From: an uncultured Merdimonas sp.
GTDB taxonomy: Bacteria > Bacillota > Clostridia > Lachnospirales > Lachnospiraceae
DNA length: 34,051 nucleotides
Reading direction: 5' to 3'
NCBI GenBank assembly: GCA_944375745.1
Contig: CALWAV010000013.1
Location: 1-34,051, forward strand
The notes beneath the pieces are model-generated. The model worked only from the letters and a program-made list of their open reading frames with translations, had not been told where the DNA came from and made no database searches. Both the position numbers and the translations under genes were made by a program. This document shows, piece after piece, positions 24,534 to 32,707 of the stretch; the stretch's first letter is position 1; every line of letters starts with the position of its first letter.

Positions 24534-24581
24534 TTTCAATTTTTTGGGCGGCCGGCGCCGCAGCCAAGTCTGCCCGGCCGG

Positions 24582-24785
24582 TCATTCAATATCAATATCC
24601 AGGGGCTTATCAAGCTCCTCCGACACATATTTGCCGTTTTTCTTTCTCTGGCGCACGCACTCGGTCAGAAGATATTCGATCTGTCCGTTCACGGAACGAA
24701 AATCATCCTCAGCCCAGGCAGCTATCTGGTTGTACAGCTTCGTGGAAAGGCGGAGCGGAATCTGTTTCTTCTGGTTATCTGCCAT
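24582..24785 (-). CDS. Arc-like ribbon-helix-helix protein
   Basis: 67 aa. The motif KKQIPLRLSTKLYNQIAAW, followed by SVNGQIEYLLTECVRQ, is the strand-helix-helix pattern of Arc/MetJ-type DNA-binding proteins. The tail is acidic (KPLDIDIE). It starts 19 bases after the SPFH gene and is cotranscribed with it. The paired genes suggest it either regulates the SPFH operon or assists the SPFH protein; it could also bind protein rather than DNA. It ends 107 bases before spoIVA. Confidence 0.8.
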   Translation of the reverse strand: MADNQKKQIPLRLSTKLYNQIAAWAEDDFRSVNGQIEYLLTECVRQRKKNGKYVSEELDKPLDIDIE

Positions 24786-24804
24786 AGGTTTCTGTCCTGT
24801 CTGA

Positions 24805-25830
24805 TCAGTACAGGCTGCCCGTATTTACAATGGGCTGGGCATCGTGGTTTCCGCAGAGAACTACCAGAAGGTTGGACACCATGGCGGCCTTGCGCTCGTC
24901 GTCCAGCTCCACCGTATGCTTCTCATCGAGACGCTCCAGAGCCATCTCCACCATACCGACCGCTCCTTCCACGATCATTTTTCTGGCATCAATGATTGCC
25001 GACGCCTGCTGTCTCTGCAGCATCACCGCCGCAATCTCCGGCGCATAAGCCAGATAGGTGATGCGCGCTTCCAGAATCTCCAGACCCGCATCCGCCACTT
25101 TGTTCTGGATCTCATTCCGGATACGCTCTGCCACCACTTCACTGGATCCCCGCAGGCTTCCCTCATCGGCGATGCCGTCTCCCGTGGTGTCCACGCCCGG
25201 AGCCACATCATAGGGATAGATGCGGACGATATTGCGCAGGGCGCTGTCACACTGGAGGGAAAGGTATTCCTTATAATTGTCCACCTCAAACACAGCTTTT
25301 GCCGTATCCACCACACGCCACATAACCGCGATGCCAATCTCCACCGGATTGCCCAGGCAGTCGTTGATCTTCTGCCGGTTATTGTTCAGCGTCATGATTT
25401 TCAAGGAAATCCGCTTACCGATTGCTTCTGATGTACCCGCCTGCACTGCCACATTCACTTGCAGCTTATTCGCGTCATTCACATCCCCGCTCTGGTTCAG
25501 CCGGGTCTTTGCCGCCGGATTCACTGCCGTACAGAAGGGATTCACGTAGTAGAAACCTTCTTCCTTCAGGGTCCCCACATATTTTCCAAACAGCGTCAGC
25601 ACCAGGGCCTCCTGGGGCTTGAGCACCTTCAGTCCACACAGAGGAATCCAGCCAAGAGCCATCCAGAGGCCTCCGATAACAATCAGCGTCACCGCCAGAG
25701 GCATCAGAGTCCCCGCATCCGCCATCACACAGCCGATCACGAAAACTCCTATCCCTGCCGCATAGAGCAGCAGAATCAAAAACAGCATGGCCAGCCCGTT
25801 CTTTTTTCCGTTCAGTATTTTCTCCTGCAT
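24805..25830 (-). CDS. SPFH/band-7 domain membrane protein
   Basis: 341 aa. Two N-terminal hydrophobic helices (about residues 14-38 and 43-62) precede the SPFH domain, with LKPQEALVLTLFGKYVGTL and EEGFYYVNPF at its start. A helical region follows (ERIRNEIQNKVADAGLEILE, QRQQASAIIDARKMIVEGAV). Proteins of this kind form membrane-bound oligomers that organise membrane domains or regulate FtsH-type proteases. A GTG at 25833 is possible, but the ATG at 25830 has better spacing to AGGAGG. It has a consensus promoter and is followed by the Arc-like gene. Confidence 0.9.
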   Translation of the reverse strand: MQEKILNGKKNGLAMLFLILLLYAAGIGVFVIGCVMADAGTLMPLAVTLIVIGGLWMALGWIPLCGLKVLKPQEALVLTLFGKYVGTLKEEGFYYVNPFCTAVNPAAKTRLNQSGDVNDANKLQVNVAVQAGTSEAIGKRISLKIMTLNNNRQKINDCLGNPVEIGIAVMWRVVDTAKAVFEVDNYKEYLSLQCDSALRNIVRIYPYDVAPGVDTTGDGIADEGSLRGSSEVVAERIRNEIQNKVADAGLEILEARITYLAYAPEIAAVMLQRQQASAIIDARKMIVEGAVGMVEMALERLDEKHTVELDDERKAAMVSNLLVVLCGNHDAQPIVNTGSLY

Positions 25831-25859
25831 CACGCATTCCTCCTCTTTTTGATATCAAA

Positions 25860-25888
25860 ATCATATCATAATAATATTTATATGTCAA
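25860..25888 (-). promoter_or_regulatory. promoter of the SPFH operon
   Basis: The minus strand has a perfect TTGACA (25883-25888), a 17-base spacer and TATGAT (25860-25865), 29 bases before the SPFH start. Confidence 0.85.
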
Positions 25889-25924
25889 TCATATTTCCCT
25901 GATATCTCAAGAAAGGAATACGTC

Positions 25925-25974
25925 AAAAAGGGCCTGCGGCCGGGATTACTTTCTTCCCGGATGCAGGTCCTTTT
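25925..25974 (-). terminator. terminator of the ftsH-hdeD operon
   Basis: A long stem (aaaagg.cctgc..ccggga with tcccgg..gcagg.cctttt) with small internal loops is followed by five T on the minus strand (25925-25929). It lies about 25 bases past the HdeD-like stop. Confidence 0.85.
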
Positions 25975-25998
25975 CCATTCACTTTTTCTTACCTTTCC

Positions 25999-26553
25999 TT
26001 ACCAGCGGGAGTCCATATCTCCCTTTCCTCTTCCGAACGCCAGCACAATGCTGTCCACGCCCAGCAGCACCAGATAGCAGCCGATAATCGTATCCAGGGA
26101 CAAAAGCGTGACCGCCGGACTGAACAGCATCAGCACTGCCAGGATCAGTCCCAGAATGTTCAGAATCAGCGTCAGATAATAGCTGAACGGATTCAGAAAT
26201 TTCAGGATGCGGGGCTGGGTCGCCAGTCTGGAAATACAGTGGGCCAGAAACCACAGCGGAAACAGCACCGCGGCGGCTATGCTTCCCGCTCCCGGGTACA
26301 CCAGCAGCATGACTCCGGCCATAACACTTAAGATGCCCGAAATCAACGACAGGATAGGTCCAAAGCCCGTGTACCGTTCCATCTTTACGTAAAATACAAT
26401 ATCTGCAATACCCGTGAGCACCGCCAGCAGTCCATACAGGATCACCAGTCCTGTCAGCGCCATGCCGGGATGGCTCAGGGTCCATATTCCAAGAATCACC
26501 AGCAGGATCCCTATGATAAACTGCATCCATCTGAAGCCTGAATATCTCCTCAT
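25999..26553 (-). CDS. HdeD/DUF308 family membrane protein
   Basis: 184 aa with six hydrophobic segments and almost no soluble loops. The opening WMQFIIGILLVILGIWTLSHP and the repeated hairpin layout with GxxxxxxGI motifs are typical of HdeD-like proteins, which in enteric bacteria take part in acid resistance. The role in Clostridia is not known. It begins three bases after the ftsH stop with AAGGAGG before the ATG, and is the last gene of the coiled-coil/ftsH/hdeD operon. Context points to membrane stress or quality control. Confidence 0.85.
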   Translation of the reverse strand: MRRYSGFRWMQFIIGILLVILGIWTLSHPGMALTGLVILYGLLAVLTGIADIVFYVKMERYTGFGPILSLISGILSVMAGVMLLVYPGAGSIAAAVLFPLWFLAHCISRLATQPRILKFLNPFSYYLTLILNILGLILAVLMLFSPAVTLLSLDTIIGCYLVLLGVDSIVLAFGRGKGDMDSRW

Positions 26554-26556
26554 GTT

Positions 26557-28377
26557 TTACGCCTCCTTACGATCCAGAATTTCCATAAATTCTTCGCCTG
26601 TGATCGTTTCCTTCTCATACAGGTAATCCGCCAGTTCATCCAGCTTCTTCCTGTTCTGCTTCAGGATTTCAACAGCCTTTGCATGCTGTTCCTTTACAAT
26701 CGCCACAACCTTTTCATCGATTTCCTTCTGAGTCTCAGGTGAGCAGGCCAGAGAGGTATCTCCGCCCAGATACTGGTTGTTTACCGTCTCCATGGCTACC
26801 ATATCGAAATCATCGCTCATGCCGTAGCGGGTAATCATGGCCCGGGCAAGCTTTGTGGCCTGCTCGATATCGTTGGAGGCACCTGTGGTAATCTCTCCTA
26901 ATACCACTTCCTCGGCAGCCCGTCCGCCGGTGTAGACCGCAATCTTGTCCTCTATCTCTTTCTTGGTCAGCAGATATTTATCCCCCTGCTCCACCTGCAT
27001 GGTATAGCCCAGCGCGCCTGAGGTACGCGGAATAATCGTGATCTTCTGTACCGGAGCTGAATGGCTCTGCATGGCTGCCACAAGCGCATGTCCCGTCTCG
27101 TGATAAGCCACCACACGCTTCTCCTGATCGGAGAGCACGGCATTCTTTTTCTGATAACCTGCGATGACTACCTCGATGCTTTCCTCCAGATCCGCCTCCG
27201 TCACGTAAGACCGTCCGTCACGCACCGCACGGAGAGCCGCCTCGTTTATGATATTGGCCGGCTCCGCGCCGGAAGCTCCTGCCGCCATCCGGGCAATCGT
27301 GTGGAAATTCACGTCGTCCGCCAGCTTTACCTTTTTCGCGTGCACCTTCAGAATATCCTCTCTTCCCTTCAGATCAGGCAGCTCCACCGGGATGCGCCGG
27401 TCGAAACGTCCGGGTCTTGTAAGCGCCGGGTCCAGGGATTCCGGCCGGTTGGTTGCCGCCAGAATCATGACTCCCGTATTTTCCTCAAAGCCGTCCATCT
27501 CTGTCAGAAGCTGGTTCAGAGTCTGCTCCCGTTCATCATTGCCGCCCATCTGTCCGTCACGCTTCTTTCCGATGGCGTCAATCTCATCGATGAAGACGAT
27601 ACAGGGCGCTTTTTCCTTGGCCTGGCTGAACAGGTCACGCACCTTGGAGGCTCCCATTCCTACGAACATCTCCACAAATTCCGAACCGGAAATGGAGAAG
27701 AAGGGCACGTTCGCCTCTCCGGCCACCGCCTTGGCCAGCATGGTCGTTCCTGTGCCGGGAGGGCCGACAAGAAGAAGGCCCTTTGGCATGGAAGCTCCCA
27801 CCTCGGAATATTTCTTCGGATTGTGAAGATAATCCACAATCTCGGCCAGGCTTTCCTTGGCTTCCTCCTCGCCTGCCACATCATCGAAGCGGATGCCCTT
27901 TGTGGACTGCACATAGACCTTCGCATTGCTCTTTCCCATGCCGAAGGCCATGGAATTCTTTCCGCCCATCTGCTCCATCAGCTTCTTGTTCATGTACTGT
28001 CCCAGGGCGATGAAAATCACCAGCGGAATCAGGAAGGTCAGAAGGCTTGACAGCAGGGAGGAAGAACCGTCGTCCATATTTCTGTCAAAGACCGCGCCTG
28101 CGTCATAAAGCCTCTGGGTCAGCGTGGGATCTTCCATAACTCCCGTCCGGTATATCTGGGTTTCATCCTTATCGGTAAACAGAATCTGGGAATTGTCCAC
28201 CTCTACCCTTCCTATATTTTCATCCTCGATCATACTCATAAAAGTTCCATAATCCACATCTGTCACCTGTGCCCTGTTCAGCATCGGCGTCAGAAAAATA
28301 TTCGCCAGCAGAATGACCAGCAGCACAATGCCGTAGTAATAGTACAAAGGCTTCTTCGGCGATTTTACTTCTTTCAT
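26557..28377 (-). CDS. ftsH: FtsH-type membrane AAA+ zinc protease with altered Walker A
   Basis: 606 aa. Transmembrane helices lie at about 12-30 and 107-127, with a short extracytoplasmic domain between. The AAA+ domain has Walker B FIDEID (263-268), pore motif FVGMG, sensor ATNRPE and arginine fingers RPGRFDRR. The protease motif is HETGH (426-430) with the distal ligand in [11 protein letters not shown]. The striking feature is Walker A: GPPGTGTT (205-212), where Lys211 is Thr (codon ACG at 27747-27745; AAG expected). A second oddity is GAEP at 371-374, with Pro373 where Leu is usual. Without the lysine, ATP binding and unfolding should fail while the zinc site stays intact. It lies between a coiled-coil gene and hdeD; the genome may carry another FtsH elsewhere. 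Confidence 0.93.
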   Translation of the reverse strand: MKEVKSPKKPLYYYYGIVLLVILLANIFLTPMLNRAQVTDVDYGTFMSMIEDENIGRVEVDNSQILFTDKDETQIYRTGVMEDPTLTQRLYDAGAVFDRNMDDGSSSLLSSLLTFLIPLVIFIALGQYMNKKLMEQMGGKNSMAFGMGKSNAKVYVQSTKGIRFDDVAGEEEAKESLAEIVDYLHNPKKYSEVGASMPKGLLLVGPPGTGTTMLAKAVAGEANVPFFSISGSEFVEMFVGMGASKVRDLFSQAKEKAPCIVFIDEIDAIGKKRDGQMGGNDEREQTLNQLLTEMDGFEENTGVMILAATNRPESLDPALTRPGRFDRRIPVELPDLKGREDILKVHAKKVKLADDVNFHTIARMAAGASGAEPANIINEAALRAVRDGRSYVTEADLEESIEVVIAGYQKKNAVLSDQEKRVVAYHETGHALVAAMQSHSAPVQKITIIPRTSGALGYTMQVEQGDKYLLTKKEIEDKIAVYTGGRAAEEVVLGEITTGASNDIEQATKLARAMITRYGMSDDFDMVAMETVNNQYLGGDTSLACSPETQKEIDEKVVAIVKEQHAKAVEILKQNRKKLDELADYLYEKETITGEEFMEILDRKEA

Positions 28378-28401
28378 GTTCTCTCCTCCATTTCTGTATG
28401 A

Positions 28402-28803
28402 TTAAGACAGCTCCTCTTCTGCCTGTTTCCCAATTGCCTCCAGGGAAATCAGAAGCGCCCGGTCCGCGGCCTGGCTTGCAAAATCCAGGCTGTATTCCGC
28501 CAGGAGCAGCCATTCCTCCGGGGAAATCTTTTCCTGGCCGTTTTCCATCTCATTCCTAGCCTTACGGACTGTCTCCTCCATTTTTTCATAGATCCTCGAT
28601 ATTCTTCCAGCCATCTCCGACCTGCTGAACTTCAGTCTTCTGCTTAAATTCTGCTGTTCTTCTTCGCACTCCCGGCGGACGAGCTTCGTTTCCCGGGCCA
28701 GGCTGTTCCTGTCAGAGGTCTGGCTGAACTGAATTCTGCTGTGAAGCCTTCCCAGTTTTTCATCCAGTTCACACAGCTTCACCGAAAGCAGCTCATGAGC
28801 CAT
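28402..28803 (-). CDS. 133-aa coiled-coil protein upstream of ftsH
   Basis: I recognise no family. The protein is mostly alpha-helical, rich in Glu, Arg and Leu with heptad-like spacing (LCELDEKLGRLHSRI, EEEQQNLSRRLKFSR, ISRIYEKMEETVRKA), and has no membrane segment. The frame is open to 28857. I chose the ATG at 28803 because AAGGAG lies ten bases upstream, and because an extended -10 (28856-28864) would start the transcript inside the longer frame. It ends 24 bases before ftsH and leads that operon. An adaptor or regulator for this FtsH is possible. Confidence 0.72.
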   Translation of the reverse strand: MAHELLSVKLCELDEKLGRLHSRIQFSQTSDRNSLARETKLVRRECEEEQQNLSRRLKFSRSEMAGRISRIYEKMEETVRKARNEMENGQEKISPEEWLLLAEYSLDFASQAADRALLISLEAIGKQAEEELS

Positions 28804-28855
28804 ATATACCGCACTCCTTTCCCTTTGCAGTCTCCTGTTCCTCTCATCAAGAAGC

Positions 28856-28864
28856 ATTGTAGCA
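28856..28864 (-). promoter_or_regulatory. extended -10 promoter for the coiled-coil/ftsH/hdeD operon
   Basis: TGCTACAAT on the minus strand is a TG-n extended -10. The -35 region is poor. The start of transcription would fall near 28849, about 45 bases before the ATG at 28803. Confidence 0.5.
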
Positions 28865-28911
28865 GAGCTTTTTCCGAAAAACCATGATCAGAAATTTCCT
28901 TCTGTATAGAC

Positions 28912-28949
28912 AAAAAGACCGAAGTGTAAAAATTTTTTACACTCCGGCC
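28912..28949 (-). terminator. terminator of the TetR gene
   Basis: A stem of about 16 bp, gaccgaagtgtaaaaa with ttttttacactccggcc (28917-28949, one G-U), is followed by TTTTT on the minus strand (28912-28916). Confidence 0.88.
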
Positions 28950-29000
28950 AGTTCTGTAAAAACATTTTTCATATCAAACACGCGGGATAACAGGCGCTTT

Positions 29001-29552
29001 TCAAAACGTATCTTTTTCTCCCATGGGCGCCATCTCTCCCTTCAATATCCGGTAAACGCTGTGAACAATATAGTCCAAATCCTGTGTGTCCTTCTCGGTC
29101 CAGCTCTGCAGGAGTCCCATAAGCGCCTCGCAGTGGTAGCGGATAATCAGCCGGGCATCCCTGCCGCTGTAATCCTGATACAGCCCGCCTTCGGCCGCAG
29201 CCTGCTCGAAAAAAGCATAGAAAGTCTCTCTGATAATCGCTTCCAGCTCGTCCCGGTAGTTGGACGCAATTCCCTGGCGCACATAGGGTTGAGCGTTTAA
29301 AAGCATCAGAAACAAATACCTGAGCTTCCCTTCCGCGCTCTCCTGCTCCATACATTCCTGAAGCAGTTTTTCCGATCCTCTCTGTAAAATCCACCGGAAC
29401 AGATCCGGAATATCCTCAAAGTGGTAATAAAAGGTCTGCCGGGTGATACTGCACTCCTCCACAATGTCCTTCACCGTCAGCTTTTTAACCTTCTTTTCCA
29501 TGATAAGACGTCTCGCTGCCTCCGCTATAATCTCCTTCATATCCACTGCCAT
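29001..29552 (-). CDS. TetR/AcrR family transcriptional regulator
   Basis: 183 aa. The N-terminal HTH reads KKLTVKDIVEECSITRQTFY followed by YHFEDIPDLFRWI, the classic TetR recognition helix. The C-terminal half is a ligand- or dimer-binding helical domain without recognisable specificity (DhaS-type regulators are similar in size). It has its own promoter (29604-29632) and terminator, so it is monocistronic. It lies between the Opu importer and the ftsH operon. Which gene it controls is not clear; no obvious palindrome was found over its promoter. Confidence 0.9.
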   Translation of the reverse strand: MAVDMKEIIAEAARRLIMEKKVKKLTVKDIVEECSITRQTFYYHFEDIPDLFRWILQRGSEKLLQECMEQESAEGKLRYLFLMLLNAQPYVRQGIASNYRDELEAIIRETFYAFFEQAAAEGGLYQDYSGRDARLIIRYHCEALMGLLQSWTEKDTQDLDYIVHSVYRILKGEMAPMGEKDTF

Positions 29553-29603
29553 GCCTGTGTCCGTCCTCTCCTGCCGCTGATCTTTTGTGCTGCTTTCCGT
29601 TTC

Positions 29604-29632
29604 ACTTTATCATGACAGATTGTTTTTTTCAA
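29604..29632 (-). promoter_or_regulatory. promoter of the TetR gene
   Basis: The minus strand shows TTGAAA (29627-29632), a 17-base spacer and TAAAGT (29604-29609), about 50 bases before the TetR start. Confidence 0.55.
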
Positions 29633-29671
29633 GCCGGACCTGCTTCTCACGCACTGCTTATCTATTCTCGC

Positions 29672-30387
29672 TTATCCGTTCTTCTTCTCTCCCGCACCGC
29701 TGTATTCGCAGTCCGCCAGCCGGTCATCGGGCAGGTGGCAGATACGCCGCTCCTGATCCACCAGCTTTTTCACAAACTCCGTGGCAGGGTGCCGCAGCAG
29801 CTCCGCCGGTGTGTCATACTGCTGAATCTCTCCTTTATCCATGACAAGCACCTTCGTGCCAAGCTTCAGAGCCTCGGAAATATCGTGGGTCACAAAGAGC
29901 ACGGTAATGCCTGTCTGCTCATAGATCCGGCGCAGCTCCGTCTGAAGCTGGGAGCGGGTCAGCTCGTCCACCGCCCCGAAGGATAACGGCTTTTCAGCTC
30001 TTCCTCCAGCCCCACGATTTTCATCCATTTGCTGACCGCCTCTTTGGTCCTCTGTCTGTCTCTCTTATTGAGCAGATTCGGCACGTAAGAAATATTCTGC
30101 TCCACCGTCATGTGGGGAAAGAGCACGCTTCCCTGAATGGCATAGCCGATATTTCTGCGAAGCTCTGTCTGGTTCTTTTCCCGTATATTCTCCCCGTCTA
30201 TCAGAATATCTCCCGCCGTCGGGGAAATCAGTCCGTTTACCATCTTCAGGGCTGTGGTCTTACCGCAGCCGGACGAGCCGATGATGGTGACAAACTCTCC
30301 TTTCTCAATAGACAGGTTCAAATCCTTCAGTACCACTTTGTCTCCATATGCCTTTTTGATATGCCGAAATTCAATCACTGTCTGCAT
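29672..30387 (-). pseudogene. Opu-type osmolyte ABC ATPase, broken by a deletion
   Basis: The first fragment (30387 to a stop near 29957) has Walker A GSSGCGKTT, Q-loop YAIQGSVLFPH and continues to LKSRYPS, where it leaves frame and stops. The second frame resumes at FGAVDELTRSQLQTEL with the H-loop VTHDISEAL and ends at 29672. The part between, which should hold the LSGGQ signature and Walker B DEP, is missing. The junction is at CCTTCGG (29976-29982 on the minus strand), a string that would occur both in the PSE codons and in the PFG codons. A single deletion of about 88 bases between them explains both the loss and the frameshift. The transporter should lack an energising subunit unless another copy exists. 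Confidence 0.9.
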
Positions 30388-30401
30388 GTCTCATTTCCTC
30401 C

Positions 30402-31943
30402 TTACTTCAACAGGCCGCGGGCCGCCAGAAACTCCTCTGCCACATCCCTGGGCTCCTGCCCTTCTGTCTCCACCTGATAATTCATCTGCGCCATATCACT
30501 GTCCGAAATAATGCCCGTAACCTTTTCAAACACCTCACTGAGCTCCGGATGCTCCTCCAGCACCTCGCTCCGGACGATGTTTCCACAAAGATACGACGGG
30601 TAAAATTGCTTATCATCCTCCAGCACCACCGCGTCCGAGGCGGAAAGCTGTCCGTCCGTGGTAAACACTACCATCACATCAATTCTTCCCTGGTTCAGCG
30701 CCTGATATTTCAGACCGATATCCAGATCCATCGTCTCCTTAAAGGAAAGCCCATAGGTCTCACAAAGAGCGTCATAGCCGTCCTCCCGCTCGAAGAAATC
30801 ATACTCTGCTCCGAAAATCAGCTGGTCTGACACCGCCGCCAGATCCGAATAGGTTTTCAAGTCATACTGATCCGCAATCTCTTTCCGTACCACCAGGCCA
30901 TAGGTATTGTTAAATCCATACATGTCTGCCCACTGCATGGAATACTGTTCCTCGTATTCCTGCTCCATCTCCCCAAACAGATCTTCTGTGTACAGGCCGT
31001 CCCTCTTTAAGACCATATTCCAGGCCGTACCCGTATACTCCGGATAGATGTCAAATTCTCCGCTCTCCATAGCTGGCTGGATATTGGAGGTTCCGCCGCC
31101 TACGCCCTGGGTCAGCTCCACTTCCAGATCCGTATCCTGCTCAATCAGAATGTCCAGCATCTCTCCCAGCACATACTGTTCCGTCATAGGCTTCGTGGCA
31201 ATATAAATGGTCTCCCCTTTCCGGGATGACAGAACCGCCGCCAGAAGACCAAGCAGGCAGAGAATCAACGCCGCAAGTCCCAGAATTCGGTTGGTCCGCT
31301 TTGCCCTGGCGCTGCGCTTCATCATACGCCGCTCGATGAACCCGAACAGGAAATCCATCACCAGAGCCAGAAACGCCGTCAGGAGACTGCCTGCCATGGT
31401 CATAGCCGTCTGGTTCGTGGTAATGCCCCGGTAAATGGCCACGCCCAGGCCGCCTGCGCCAATAAAGGAAGCGATACCGGCCAAAGCAATGGTCATGGTC
31501 ACCATACTCCGGATGCCGGACATAATCACCGGCATGGCCAGCGGAAGACGAATTTTAAAAAGAATCTGCATCCGCGTGCTTCCCATTCCCTTCGCCGCCT
31601 CCAAAATAGCCGGATCCACATTCGTCATACCGGTATAAGTGTTCCGCACCATGGGAAGCAGGGCATATACAGTCAGGGCAATTACCGCTGTGGCATTTCC
31701 CACTCCGGAGAAGGGAATCAGAAAGCCCAGCATGGAAATGGAAGGAATGGTATACAGAAAATTTACCACTCCAAGGGTGGGCTTCGCCGCCTTCTGAAAC
31801 TCACTGATAAGCAGCCCGAAGATTCCGCCGATTACAATCGCAATCAGAATCGCCAGCAGCGAAATCTGCAGATGCTCCAGAATCAGTCCCGCAAAAAAAT
31901 CCTTTCTCTCCCAAAGAAGCTTTCCTATCTCCTGCAGCATCAT
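30402..31943 (-). CDS. osmolyte ABC transporter permease fused to substrate-binding protein
   Basis: 513 aa. Residues 1-215 form a BPD-type permease with about six spans and the EAA loop (ILEAAKGMGSTRMQILFKIRLP). A further helix (about 221-241) tethers the C-terminal binding domain, which starts near TIYIATKPMTEQYVLGEML and has GGGTSNIQPAMESGEFDIYP. This permease/binding fusion is known in the OpuB/OpuC/QAT group importing glycine betaine, carnitine or choline. The ATG at 31943 overlaps the stop of the flavin/ferredoxin gene, and GAGG precedes it. The ATPase gene 14 bases downstream is broken. Confidence 0.92.
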   Translation of the reverse strand: MMLQEIGKLLWERKDFFAGLILEHLQISLLAILIAIVIGGIFGLLISEFQKAAKPTLGVVNFLYTIPSISMLGFLIPFSGVGNATAVIALTVYALLPMVRNTYTGMTNVDPAILEAAKGMGSTRMQILFKIRLPLAMPVIMSGIRSMVTMTIALAGIASFIGAGGLGVAIYRGITTNQTAMTMAGSLLTAFLALVMDFLFGFIERRMMKRSARAKRTNRILGLAALILCLLGLLAAVLSSRKGETIYIATKPMTEQYVLGEMLDILIEQDTDLEVELTQGVGGGTSNIQPAMESGEFDIYPEYTGTAWNMVLKRDGLYTEDLFGEMEQEYEEQYSMQWADMYGFNNTYGLVVRKEIADQYDLKTYSDLAAVSDQLIFGAEYDFFEREDGYDALCETYGLSFKETMDLDIGLKYQALNQGRIDVMVVFTTDGQLSASDAVVLEDDKQFYPSYLCGNIVRSEVLEEHPELSEVFEKVTGIISDSDMAQMNYQVETEGQEPRDVAEEFLAARGLLK

Positions 31944-32554
31944 GATTCACCTCTCCTTTCTATGGCCTGTACCGGGCAATTCTCCCGGCATAATCCGCAG
32001 TGCAGGCAGTGTTCCTGCCGGATCACATAAGGGCTCTCCTCTTCGATGCACTGCTGGGGACAGTTCCGCATACACTCCCCGCAGCCGATACAGGCATCTG
32101 TGATTTCAAATCCTTTCAGCCTTATTTTTTCCTTTCCAATACAAAAGCTTTCCCGGTAAATCGGGCTCTTTCCCAGGTCGAAGAATTCTACCTGCCCTTC
32201 CTCTATGCAGAAAGGCTCCAGTATGTAACGGCTCTCTCCTGGATACACACCTTTCATGGACGGGTTTTCTTCGAAAATCCGGTCAATCCAGGCTTTCTGT
32301 TCCGGAAGTTTTCGAACCTTTCCGCTCACCCGCACCATCTGGTATTCCCGGTTCATCCCTGTGACTGCCACACGTCCGGAAGCTGTCAGCTGCCGGTAGA
32401 AATCCTTTCCCCTGGCTGTGCAGAAGTAAAGTTTTCCCTCCTCCACCAGCATTACATCAATCATCCGCACCTGCGGAAATCCGTTTTCATCCACTGTGGC
32501 AAAAGCCACATCTTTCACGTCACGCAATATCTGCAGACATTCCTGTGCTGTCAT
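31940..32554 (-). CDS. pyridoxamine-5'-phosphate-oxidase-fold protein fused to a 2[4Fe-4S] ferredoxin domain
   Basis: 204 aa. Residues 1-125 are a split-barrel flavin-binding (PNPOx-like) domain: VAFATVDENGFPQVRMIDVM, YFCTARGKDFYRQL and a VAVTGMNREYQMVRVSGK strand pair. Residues 147-204 hold two ferredoxin clusters, CIGCGECMRNCPQQC and CLHCGLCRENCP. The fusion suggests electron transfer between ferredoxin and flavin or an F420/heme-type cofactor. AAGGAGG precedes the start. It is the first gene of the osmolyte importer operon and divergent from an HxlR regulator. Why a redox protein shares this operon is not obvious. Confidence 0.9.
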   Translation of the reverse strand: MTAQECLQILRDVKDVAFATVDENGFPQVRMIDVMLVEEGKLYFCTARGKDFYRQLTASGRVAVTGMNREYQMVRVSGKVRKLPEQKAWIDRIFEENPSMKGVYPGESRYILEPFCIEEGQVEFFDLGKSPIYRESFCIGKEKIRLKGFEITDACIGCGECMRNCPQQCIEEESPYVIRQEHCLHCGLCRENCPVQAIERRGES

Positions 32555-32645
32555 TTTGCATCCTCCTTATATTTCCCATTTATACTGCCTCATTGACAAC
32601 TGCTGTCTTTAATGCTATTGTAGGAATGTAGAGAAAAAATATAAA

Positions 32646-32672
32646 GTAAGCACAAAAAAGTGCTATAGTTAC
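32646..32672. promoter_or_regulatory. inverted repeat between the redox/Opu operon and the HxlR gene
   Basis: The 153-base divergent intergenic region holds gtaagcac-aaaaaa-gtgc-tatag-ttac, nested arms gcac/gtgc and gtaa/ttac. It is a reasonable operator for the HxlR regulator next door. Promoter elements in this AT-rich stretch are ambiguous on both strands. Confidence 0.4.
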
Positions 32673-32707
32673 CTGAAAGATACTATTATGGAAAATGGGG
32701 GATTTTT

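Noticed and set aside
24534-24581. GC-rich hairpin between the Arc-like gene and spoIVA as a terminator
   Set aside because: Arms ggccgg/ccggcc pair, but the sequence after them on the minus strand is A-rich, not T-rich.
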